NCBI RefSeq assembly: GCF_035083965.1
Contig: NC_089738.1
Coordinates: forward strand, 18,626,734-18,690,733
Length of the DNA stretch: 64,000 nucleotides
Direction: 5' to 3'
Source of the DNA: Branchiostoma lanceolatum
Lineage: Eukaryota > Chordata > Leptocardii > Amphioxiformes > Branchiostomatidae
The position numbers and the translations under genes are program-made. Below are positions 22,006-32,700 of the stretch, one piece after another (positions within the stretch are counted from its first letter, which is position 1; the number at the start of each line of letters is the position of its first letter). Under the pieces are notes generated by a model. That model was not told where the DNA came from and did not search any database. It worked only from the letters and a program-made list of their open reading frames with translations.

Positions 22006-23130
22006 CTGTCGCCCTAACGGAGCGGACGGAGTCCGTCGTTCCCCCGGCGCCAGTGGAGCCTGCAACCCCTGTCACTGGTCCTGGTGAAGCCCGCTGCAAC
22101 AGCGTCAGTGTAGCCAAGGCAGCTGGAGGCGGCGTCCACGGCATCCACTGCACTTTAATCGTGTCCTCTATCTGGACGGCTCGGATTTTGGTGGCCAACT
22201 GTAACTTCATTACCAAAGGAACAGCAAGTCAGGGACACGGATAAAACACCCAAAGCACCTAGTACCTAAGACCCACTCGAGCAGTCCTCCGCCATGCCGG
22301 CACACACCGAACATGGTCACAAGGGATTCTTGTCACGAGTTTCCCTCCCTTTCTAAACAAAGTCACTTCCAAACCCCGTTCCAAACCAAATCCTTACAAA
22401 ATGCCCTCCCAAAGCACAATATCAAATGCAAATCACGCAGCTGCAAAACGCTAACGCCCGACACACACCTACACCAATGCAAATCAGCAAAAATTCAAGA
22501 ACTCCAACAAATAGCAACAGCCACCTTACCGTACTCTCCACCCAAACCTTTATCTTAGCTAAATCTGTCGCTCTAACGGAGTGGACGGAATCCGTCGTTC
22601 CTTCGGCACCAGTGAAAACCGCATCCCCTGTGGTGCCGATGGCGCCCACCGCAGCGACGTCAACGCAGCCGAGGAAGCCGGCGGCGGCACCCTCCTCGGT
22701 ATCTCCTGTCTGGGCCATTATGTCTGGACGGCTCGGGTCTCGGTGGCCATGCTGTAACTTCAATACCAAAAGAACATCAACGTCAGAAACACGGATGGGA
22801 CACCAAAAAACACCTAAAACCCACTCGAGCAGTCCTCCGCCATGCCGGCACACACCGAACATGGTCACTATGGGATTCTTGTCACGAGTTTCCCTCCCTT
22901 CTAAGATAAGTACTTCAACCACGTTCCAGACCCATTCCTCACAAAGTGCCCTCCCCGCGCACAATATCAAATGCAAATCATGCAGTGCAAAAGCCAGAAA
23001 AGCTGACGCCAGACACACACCTGAACAAATGTAAATCAACACGTGTGCAGACGGCGTTCGAAAAAGAATAAATCAAAACTTCAAGAAAACGGCAACAAAT
23101 AACAAGTCACTTTACCGCACTCTCCACCCA
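22006..23130. repeat. About 0.55 kb tandem duplication
   Basis: Two copies. One runs from CTAACGGAGCGGACGGAGTC (22014) to about 22560, the other from CTAACGGAGTGGACGGAATC (22572) to about 23130. Shared blocks include GTCCTCCGCCATGCCGGCAC (about 22278 and 22832) and GTCACGAGTTTCCCTCCCTT. Frames stay open in parts of both copies on both strands, but I recognise no protein. The remaining 23131-23482 is GC-rich and unassigned. Confidence 0.75.
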
Positions 23131-23875
23131 AACGCTGTACTTAGAGGCTTCACCTCGTCAGCAAGACACAGGGTTCTAGTGTCCGTCGGTATTCCGACCT
23201 TCAAACGTGACGAAACATCGTTCGCTTCCCGACGCAGTCACGGACGACCACACCGAGTGCCTGGCCCGCATGGCTTGCCGCATCTGTCGCCGTATCCTAG
23301 CGGCCTGTTTCCCCTCGGGCTGTGGCCGCCAAAAATCTCGGTCCAGAAGAACTTGCCCGGCCGCCCGGCACACTTCCCCCGCAACAAAAACTCTCCACTG
23401 ACAACGGCAAAATGCGTTCGTGCAGCCGTGACTTGCGAGGACCTGGTCGTGAACTCACTCGCGACCTCCGGCGGCGCGGATGAATCCAAACAAGAGGCAG
23501 ATGGGTGATCTTCCGCTGTACTTATTTGGTAGTGGGAATCATGTGATTCAGGATTAACCAATCAGTGCGCAGTGAAGATAGGAGTAATAATGACTGGTGG
23601 TTATGGCAAAATGGAGCTTTCTCGTTAGTCAATTCAACGTCACCTGGTTATGATAACGTTAGAACAAAGATAATAACCATGAAATGGGAATGCTATATAA
23701 AAATAAAAATAGGTAAATAAAACGACAAACTAAAAGGATATATATGCTTACCAAATGATCACCTAGCTTGCACTACTGCACATTAAGTCGGTGATATTCA
23801 TTCCTGGAGTTATGATTTAATGATTTATGAAGTTGAGTTCCAAACCTTTCGAGGAACATAAAGATTTTTTCTTTT

Positions 23876-24672
23876 GTGTCAGGAAAGAGTGAACGCCCGA
23901 TAGGGCATAACGGTTACTGTTAACCTATCCCACCTCCTCTTGTCGTCATGTCAGTCATATCAGTCTCTTGGTGGCTTCATGAGAAGTATTAAATTTACTG
24001 AGTATGTTAAACAAACCCTCCCTGCCCATGGGTCACTCTCTATACAGTTTGTAGTAAACCATCTAGTATATCTATAGGGTGTGAGGAAAAAGTGAACGCC
24101 CGATAGGGCATAACAGTTACTGTTAACCTATTCCTCCTCTTGTCGTCATGTCGCCATGTCAGTCTCTTGGTGGCTTCATGACAAGGACTGAATTTACTTA
24201 GTTTGTTTAAACAAACCCTCCCTGCCCATGGGTCACTCTCTACACAGTTTGTAGTAAACCATCTAGTATATCTATAGGGTGTGAGGAAAAAGTGAACGCC
24301 CGATAGGGCATAACAGTTACTGTTAACCTAGCTCACCTCCTCTTGTCGTCATGTCGCCATGTCAGTCTCTTGGTGGCTTCATGAGAAGGACTAAATTTAC
24401 TTAGTATGTTTTTAAACAAACCCTCCCTGCCCAGGGTCACTCTCTATACAGTTTGTAGTAAACCATCTAGTATATCTATAGGGTGTGAGGAAAAAGTGAA
24501 CGCCCGATAGGGCATAACGGTTACTGTTAACCTAGCTCACCTCCTCTTGTCGTCATGTCGCCATGTCAGTCTCTTGGTGGCTTCATGAGAAGGACTGAAT
24601 TTACTTAGTATGTTAAAACAACCCCTTCATGCCCAGGGTCACTCTCTACACAGTTTGGAGTAAGTTAAGCTT
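23876..24672. repeat. 200-203 bp tandem repeat, about four copies
   Basis: Units begin GTGAACGCCCGATAGGGCAT at about 23890, 24092, 24292 and 24496. The last is cut by the SINE that follows. Single diverged relatives occur in the spacers after gene D (36715-36905) and gene E (46675-47190, itself interrupted). The unit therefore belongs to the duplicated spacer and was amplified here. Confidence 0.9.
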
Positions 24673-24679
24673 AAGTCCT

Positions 24680-24945
24680 CCCCGCACTATGACGATGCAT
24701 AAGACGGCGCCCATCTCCGTATCGGCAGCCCTTGGGCCACACAACTTTGTGCAAGTCACTACAGCAGGGGGCTAGTCCACCGGTAGCGGTGTGTGTTTAA
24801 CTGCCATACTCTTTCCCAAATGCTGAGTGCTAAGCAGAGAAAGCAGTATGAACCATTTTTAAAGTCTTTGGTATGACCCGGCCGGGGTTCGAACTCACGA
24901 CCTACTGTATGCAAGGTGAACACTCTATCCACAGTTTGTAGTAAA
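24680..24945 (-). mobile_element. tRNA-derived SINE, family S4
   Basis: On the minus strand an A-box-like TGGATAGAGTG and a B-box-like GTTCGAACCCCG are about 40 bases apart. A body with CACTCAGCATTTGGGAAAG follows. It is inserted in the last unit of the 200 bp repeat. Copies or parts lie at 36160-36320, 46450-46625, 58400-58675 and 61150-61255. Confidence 0.7.
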
Positions 24946-26299
24946 CCATCTAGTAAATCTGTATCTAAAGATACACCAATGGGAGCCAAGAATCATTCAT
25001 CACCATAGTGACCAGTCATTTAGTCTGTGCAGATCAAAGGGCCACCGATGTCGATAACAACCGCCTAGTCCATGGCGATTGGCTATTCAATATTCACTTT
25101 GTTTTTGAAAAATTATTTTGTTTTACTATAACCTCCATTGACATTAATCCGCCGGGTTACATAAAGCCGCAGCTTTGAAAAACAGTGTGTTTGGGAGATC
25201 TCCATGGAAGTAAACCCCAGGTATGCACAGGGGACGTTGCGTTGGACGTATCTTTCTTTTCAGGGTGGCGGAATTATGTACCCTGGTGGAATTATGTTGG
25301 TATATATTAACGCAATGGGTCTCGAACGACCTAATATTCATGTTTGCTTTATGAGTAGTGTGTCTTATCTATTAGGCTATAGGTTATCATAAACTGCCGG
25401 TTGCGTTTTACTTGTGTTTTATAACTCGTGTCTGTTATCTATATAGTACACATTTAATCAAACTGACCCTTATTCAGGCCCGGCATGGGCGCCACGGGAT
25501 GCTGATGTAATGGTGCGAAATTTAAGCAAAGTCAAAACGTTCTCCTTCACACCAATGTCCCCATCAATATCTTTAAATTGAATTCTTTAACAGTATCAAA
25601 AATGAATGGTATTTCTGGTTGAAGATGACTTTAAACTCTGATTCCAGGCTTAAAAATAATAAAAACTACAACTACAATGGGTCATTGACCTATTTGTGCA
25701 TTGCTAATACGACAGACTTTTTGACAGGCTAGGCATTATGGAGACATTGTGAACTAAGCAAGACCAAATAGACCACTAGAGTATCTCATTTCAGCTGCTC
25801 ATGCATAAATTTTACCTTCTGCTGGAGAAATTTTAAATTTGAACGACGGAGACGTAGCTCTGAAGATATTAAAAGTGTATTTCAACAACATGCCCGAGGT
25901 CTAATTGCAGATACAAACAACCCATATAATAATGATAAATACAACCATGGTATTAAGGGCTACAGCCAATATCATGCTATATTCTAAAATCTACATGGTG
26001 TAAGTTTTGACTTTTTATTTTGAGGCAGTGAACGACGATGTTACCCCATTTCTTAGAAATAATTTGTGGGTTCTTTGATTTTAATAGTAGAGTTCTGTTC
26101 TCTTTATCAGGAATAGTAGGAAAGTAAGTGTGCTTAAGATAAGACAAATAACGTTGAGAATTCTAGCTGACGTTTTCATCTATATCATTTAGAGGAAGTC
26201 GTTATCTTTGGATGTTGAATGATGTCATCTTTGTTGATCCTTTTGCGGATATGGTCGGTATCGTGTTGCTTGAAGGTGGACCGCCTCTCACGGCTACTC
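24946..26299. other. Duplicated spacer upstream of gene D
   Basis: No gene seen. The sequence corresponds, with many small differences, to 36890-38186 upstream of gene E and about 47180-49089 upstream of gene F. Shared blocks include CATAAACTGCCGGTT, CAATACGACA and GTGGGTTCTTTGATTTTAAT. The last part is the proximal promoter. Confidence 0.7.
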
Positions 26300-26366
26300 T
26301 ATAAAAACGCGATGTTACCAGCCCTGTCGTAGCACCTTTTCTTCCTTTTCTTCGATCGATATCCAG
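26300..26366 (+). promoter_or_regulatory. TATA box, start region and noncoding exon 1 of gene D
   Basis: TATAAAAACGCG starts at 26300. A start site about 30 bases on (about 26330) would give a short noncoding exon 1 ending at 26366 before a GTGAGT donor. The same arrangement stands before genes E and F. Confidence 0.7.
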
Positions 26367-26796
26367 GTGAGTCTATCAGAAGCTGCTATATGATTCTGCA
26401 CGCACAGCACTTTGAAATCATTTCGTTTGTATCTTAATTGTACTATGCCAAGCTAACCGGTCATACACGTAGTCTTTTTGGACTGACTTCCAGAGGGAAA
26501 GGGAGAGAGAATTCGTTATGTAATGTCAACATTTTTGGATCGTTACGTAGAAGACAGGCACCATGAACAGGCTCATTGACCTCTGGGAAAAAGCAAAAGG
26601 AACAGTCGCACCACGGGGCTTAACGCCCCATCCTAAGAATTGCGACCCTTTCCAGTAGTAACTCCCAACCTCTTGGTCCACTAACCACTGGTCTACTCAC
26701 TACAGGGTTTATGGTTTCCCAATGTTTCCTTATTGACACTGTACTTACGCACATATTGTCGACATTCATTAGGGTTTGTTCTTCACCGAATCAGCG

Positions 26797-29700
26797 ATGG
26801 GGCCCTTCCTTCTGTTCTTCGTTGCCATGGCAACTGCCTCTCCTGTCAAAAGGTGCGTATTTGAGTCTATAAACAGTAAGAATATTTTGGTAACCCCACC
26901 ATTTTCGGAACCGCACTTGGGATAGACTTTTCCAGTGTCCGAAAGTCATAGCGATAGCGGTCATAACATGCAGTGGCGGACCGTTATGCAGATGACTGTT
27001 TGTACAAGGGTCTCGGCCATCCTATTGAGTTTCAGCTCGCTCCCACCGAGTACTTATACACCGCGGGCCTGTGTAGCTCCAGACTGGCGATTTATGCTAT
27101 TTTGGCGACGCCGTAAGGCCGGAGCCGATAGTATAATACTGTGATTGATGTCGCGTATATTCTAAAATTCCACGAACGTATTCCTACGAAATTCATTTTT
27201 TGGCAATACCTTGTTCAGTCTGCAGCTATTGAGCTTACAGTCTGGTTAATCTCACTGGTAATTATCTCACGCATATTGTTCAACTGAGGTCAACCCTCAG
27301 GCATTGTGAGGCACAGTCAGGATAGCTAACCGTTACACCATAGCACGTCTGCCACTGCCATTCAACAATGCCTCTATGTATATGCCACAGTAGAGATTGG
27401 AATCCAGTAGAGTCCGGAACTCCACTAGTAGAGATTGGAATCGGGATCTGAATATTGGGATTCCAATCTCTACTAGGAGAATTCCAGATTCTAGATTGCA
27501 TAAAAATGTTTTGGAAAATAGACTGAATCATTTCACACCTAAAATTCCAGCATAGCTAAGCCTACATTCACCATAGTTACCATAATTATGTTTTAGATAT
27601 CTGAAACCGGTAATTTTGATATCAACTTTGGAACTGGCTTCACAGTGAATTAGCTCTTTTATACCGAATCACTAACGAACTGGAAAACTGCTTGAGCATT
27701 TTGAGTCACTAAGTCATAATGGCCGTATGCTAATGTCTCTGACTGACATATCATTGGCATTTACCAACGGCCATGGACTAAAGTTCCATTTCGATGGACC
27801 CCTATTTTCCAAAACGTTTAGATGCAATCCGAATGTCTCCTATTAAAATTGAAGATTGTCCTGATAGAATTCCAATCTCCACTGGTAGTATCTGGAATTC
27901 TCCTAGTAGAGATTGGAATCTTGATATTCAGATCCCGATTCACCAGAAGAATTCTAATCTCTACTAGTAGAGATTGAAATTACTAGTAGAATCCGGAACT
28001 CTACTAGTAGAGACTGGATTTCCAATCTCTACTAGTAGAGTTCCAGACTCTACTGGATTCCAATCTCTACTGTGACATATATATGGCATGTATATGCACC
28101 GGCCTGAATGTGCGATAAAGGTCTTTCATTCATTATTACATACAGACAGGAGGACTTTTTCGGACTCATGGACCTTAACGGGGACAACCGACTCTGGAGG
28201 AGCGAGGTGATGGCCAGCATGACTATGGACCAGGCCATCTTTGCCATGGATCCAGACGGTATTACAAACTCCCTCCCCTTCCTGTCTCCCCCCTGTCTCT
28301 TCCTTGCCCCCCTCCCTCCCTGTTTACCTCCCTCCCTGTTTACCTCTCTCTCTCTCTCTCTCTCTCATTCCCTCTCCCTCTCCCCTCCTCTCCACAAAAC
28401 TATGCAAAAATGATAAAGACTCACTGTATTTTAGTCTCTGCGGTCAACTGACTCCAGCGGTGGGTTAAAAGTGCCTACAGTAAGGGGTCAAAAGTCGACG
28501 GAAGTTTGTATCGCCCCTCGTCCCGGTCGGTGGTCTTCATTCTCAATTTTCCCTCTAACCCCGCAGGCGACGGTTTCTTCAACATCCTCCAGGTCTACCA
28601 GCTGACCGACGACCCGAACATCTTCCCGCTGCTGGACACCAACAGTGACGGGAGGGTCAGCTATGACGAGGTTCGCCAGGGCACCAACATGGCGCGCATC
28701 TTCGACAGGGAGGACACTAACGGTGAGTTTGCATCACCACCTGTAACGCAGCAGCAATGTATTTACAGGTTTGTGTATCAAAACCTTTGTTGAATCCGTT
28801 GGCATGTGCGGAGGCCGCCATCTTGAATTGTGACGTCACATGTTACCATCTTTTTAGGAGGGTTGTTTATTGGGATCGCTAATGTTGGGTGTGGCCATTT
28901 TGAGGGAGGGGTGTTTTTTCTTGCTAGTTTCCAAGCAGATGTTCTGAGGATAATTCATTGCGTTCTCTCTCTTTTTTTAAAACAAATGAGCACACAACTA
29001 TCGCACTTTCAACTCAAATAAAAGAAATTCAATACCAATTCATCTTCATAAAAAGACTCCGTAATCGTTAAATCAACATAGCAAACATGAAGTATATGTA
29101 TCACAAGTACTTAACTCTAGTTCAAACATCCAATACGATGGTACAAATAAAGGATGTACCAACGTACAGACGTACAGTTAATACCATCTTAGACTGCTGT
29201 ACGTCGGTTGACAACATCCAGTGTTTGGAATGCTCAAAGGCAGCAGTTAGAGCGTTGGAGTTAGAACCAATTGGTCCCGGGGTCGATGCTCATCATGTTC
29301 CCACGTTGTGCCCTTGGGTAAGGGACTTTACTTCGCTGGCGGTGGAGTGACACCCACCTCACCTCTTCCTCTAATCTGTCTTAAAAGTGTGCCCTCCAAG
29401 AAACGTACATTTGTTTCTCTAAATTCATGCGGTAAAGGTAAGACATGTCCCCGTGGCGCAAGCGATAACGCAACCCCGCTGCTTCGCCATCTGGATCAAA
29501 TTTCGTGGAACGTAGGGCCCGCGTTCGATCCTCAATGGTCAACTCGAGCTCGGACATGTTGTAAGGGACTGCATTCGTCATTGGTGACGTAAAGCCGGCG
29601 GCCTCCGTGTATGGAGGAGCTTCGGGCGTAAGCCTCAAGCGTCAAAGCTCTGTACGTAAAAGAACCCAACACACTTATCGAGAAGAGTAGGGGTGACCCG

Positions 29701-32700
29701 GTGTGCTTGGCCAAAAACGCGAGCCGTGGCGAAGCCGCATCGCACTACCACTAGCTACTTGAAAAAGCGTTATGCTTCACCTCAATTGAGGATGCCTGCT
29801 TTACTTTTACATACTCTTCGCGAAGCTTATACTGCCAATACCAATTTCTTAAAGGTAAAACAGAACTTTTCCTTTCCCTCCGTCCCCCGCAGGTGACGGC
29901 TTCCTGGAGGGTCCTGAGGCTGAGAAGATGGTGCTCATCTACGCGGAGGTCATCGTCAGTGGTCGCGGGTTCATGAGCAGGGACATGATAGACACCAACG
30001 GGGACCAGGTTGGTTTTTAATGTTTACCCTCACTTCATTATGCTAGGGTCAAATTTCTTGATGCCAGGGTCACATTTCCATACCGGGGCCCGGCCGGGAT
30101 GTTTGCGGGAACGTGAAGTAAAAATTGATATCAAGAAATATACACAGATCATGCTTACGAATGACCAGTTTTACGTTTATGTCTTTTGTTGTCTTCTATG
30201 TCGTACTTTTCGTTCCGGCAAACTGCCCGGCCGGGCCCCGGCAAGGAAATGTGACCCTAGCATAACCGGGGCCCGGCCGGGCTGTTCTTGGAAACGAAAA
30301 ATCAAAGTGTATGTCAATAGATATGCACAAGCTATGCTCTTAGATGAGTTTGAGTACGTTTTGTGTTTTTGTTGTCTTTATAAAATTCGTGCTGGCGCTG
30401 CCGGCGTCGCTGCGTCCTAAATTGTGCGTCTTTCGAGCGAAGCAGAAAAGAAAAGTGAGCCATTAAAGTGAGGAAGAAGGAAAGTTAGATCATTAGGGTG
30501 CAGTCACATTAATCCTACGACAGGTGAACAGCAAGACATTGAGGACGTTCTTGGCACAGCCGACGTCCAGGACATGTCGTAAAGCCCCCCCCCCTCTCAC
30601 TGGACCCGCGGCACGCTGGCGTAGTCGCTGCGTCCTAATTGGATTTGTGTTATCCTTGACTTCATAATGAGAATATCATTCAAAACGTACAAGTATGACG
30701 GAAAAGACAACAAAAAACACAAAGCTTTGAAATATTCGTTTTTCGTCGATCAAATTCGTTGAGTGCTTTGTCAATTCGATCGGCCGCAGCGACGCCGCCA
30801 GCGTGGCGTGGGTTCAGTGAGACTTGGGCTTAAATCATCACTAGCTAAGGGATTCGATCTCAGAACCCTTGTATTTTAGATCAACAATCATAACCTTAAT
30901 ATCACCTTGTGACAGGTTCTGTCCAAGGACGAGATGCTCAACGCCATGTCTCAGGACCAGGTCTTCGCAGCAACGGATCTCGACAGTAAGGAAAAATGTT
31001 GTTGCTTTTATGTTGTGCCTTTAATTATGCTAGAAAATCCGTTGTTTCATCATTCAATTTGATACATCGTATTCAATTAATGTCCACAAGCACTTATATG
31101 GTGAAAAACTGTCTCTCATAAGTTGCAAACATTCTGTTTTTTGGGCAGCGTCCAGGAACGGTTCAACCTTGTTGAGAGCAGAATCGTAGTAATCCAGTTT
31201 AAGATATCTTGATGCAGGTAACTTGTACCTTAAAGGTGATCAGTTAACCACTTTACTTATCATCAGTACTCAATACTACACGTTCTTGTGATTAGCCTTC
31301 GGGCATGTATTTGCTCCCTGCAAACTGTACTACATTGTTACTTTGAGGTCTCGCTGAGTTAAAGATGTTAAGATGACAGAAAACTATGATATCTTATCAA
31401 TGTCCTTGATCTCATTGACTACTGACTACTCCGCGTCATTTAACCTAGTCAGCCAAATTGTCCCCGGCTTTGTACGTCACACAGACCTACAAAAATTGTC
31501 TTCCTGTTAACACCGGCCAATGCTTATATCCCCCAAAACGTAGGGAATTTCATATTCCACTGCATACAAAAAAAGAAATCAAACCAAATAGCAGCTGTTT
31601 AGATTAGAAGTAGCTCTAGTTGACTTAATTTTACTTTGTGTAAGTTTCATTACTGTCTACTTATTGTCATCATTACCTCATTTTATTGTATTCTTGCAAT
31701 TAGCCTCCGGGCATGAATTTGCAGTAAACTTATCAATTGTGATTTTTCCGTGCAGGGGACGGCCACTACACCCAGCTGCAGATCGAGGGCAATTTTGGCG
31801 CCACGATCTACCAGACGATGGATGTCAACGCAGACGCCGAGGTCAGCTTCGGGGAGTTCCGCAAGGTCATGGACATGGGAGGACTCTTTGACTTCTTCGA
31901 CGCAGACGGTAGCGTTTCTGCTTTCTTTTTGCTTGGCTTCGCGAAGCTTAACGGTAACGCAACCCCGCTGCGTCGCCATCTGGATTAAGTTCCGTGGCTC
32001 CTAGGGCCCGCGTTCGATCCTTGGGGTCGACTCGATCGAGCTCGGACATGTTGTAAGGGATTGCATTCGTCATTTCGGATGGTGACGTAAAGCCGGCGGC
32101 CCCGTGTATGAGGGAGCTTCGGGCGTAAGCCTCAAGCGTCCAAACCTCTGAACCCTACGCACTTATCGAGAAGAGTAGGGGTGACACGGTGTGCTTGGCC
32201 AAAAACGCGAACCGTAGCGCACCCGCATTGCACTACCACTAGCTACTTGAAAAAGCATTATGCTTCACCTTAATTGAGGATGCCTGCTTTATTTTCACTT
32301 ACTTTTCGCGAAGCTTATACTGCCAATACCACTTTGGTGGCATCGTGTGGCGCAATCGGCGCAACTTCCATGTTTTTTCCCCAAATGTGTACGTTAAAGC
32401 GGAGAAAGCAGTGTCATTTTAAAGTCTGTGATATGACCTGGTCTTCCTTTTACTTTTAAGTTGAGTATCTGTAAATCTACTCTCCAAGCAGAGGAGTGTG
32501 TCCGGCTGGTTTTTGACATGTTTTATGCGTTATTGTCGGGATTTCTATTTTGTCATTTTTTTTAATGTCACCATCCCACATATTAAACATGACAAAGTGC
32601 AAAGCCCGACAAAAACGCCTAAAACAGCACGTCAAAAACCACCCGGACCCACTCCTCTGCTTGGAGAGTAACGTTTCTTAATGTTTCCTTTTGTCACGCC

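Larger units (their letters stand above)
16089..23583. mobile_element. Putative 7.5 kb composite element with T1 terminal inverted repeats
   Basis: The left end at 16089-16157 matches the left end of the short T1 element with one or two changes. The right end at 23483-23583 matches the right end of the short element, and about 40 bases further in are similar. Between them lie a deleted CR1-like LINE, a 33-34 bp minisatellite, a 124/246 bp satellite and a 0.55 kb tandem duplication. I find no transposase. It may be a large non-autonomous element that carried other repeats inside it. Alternatively, two separate T1 ends may happen to flank unrelated insertions. Confidence 0.45.

Noticed and set aside
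22422..23042. 206-codon minus-strand frame and 202-codon plus-strand frame over the same DNA
   Set aside because: Both lie in a GC-rich tandem duplication, overlap each other fully, and show no known domain or splice context.
19695..24672. CRISPR-like regular repeats
   Set aside because: Units of 124 and 200 bases are contiguous without unique spacers, in eukaryotic DNA; they are satellites.
28241..28468. Pro/Ser/Leu-rich frame after exon 3 (also in E and F)
   Set aside because: Translation of the CT microsatellite read through a good GT donor.
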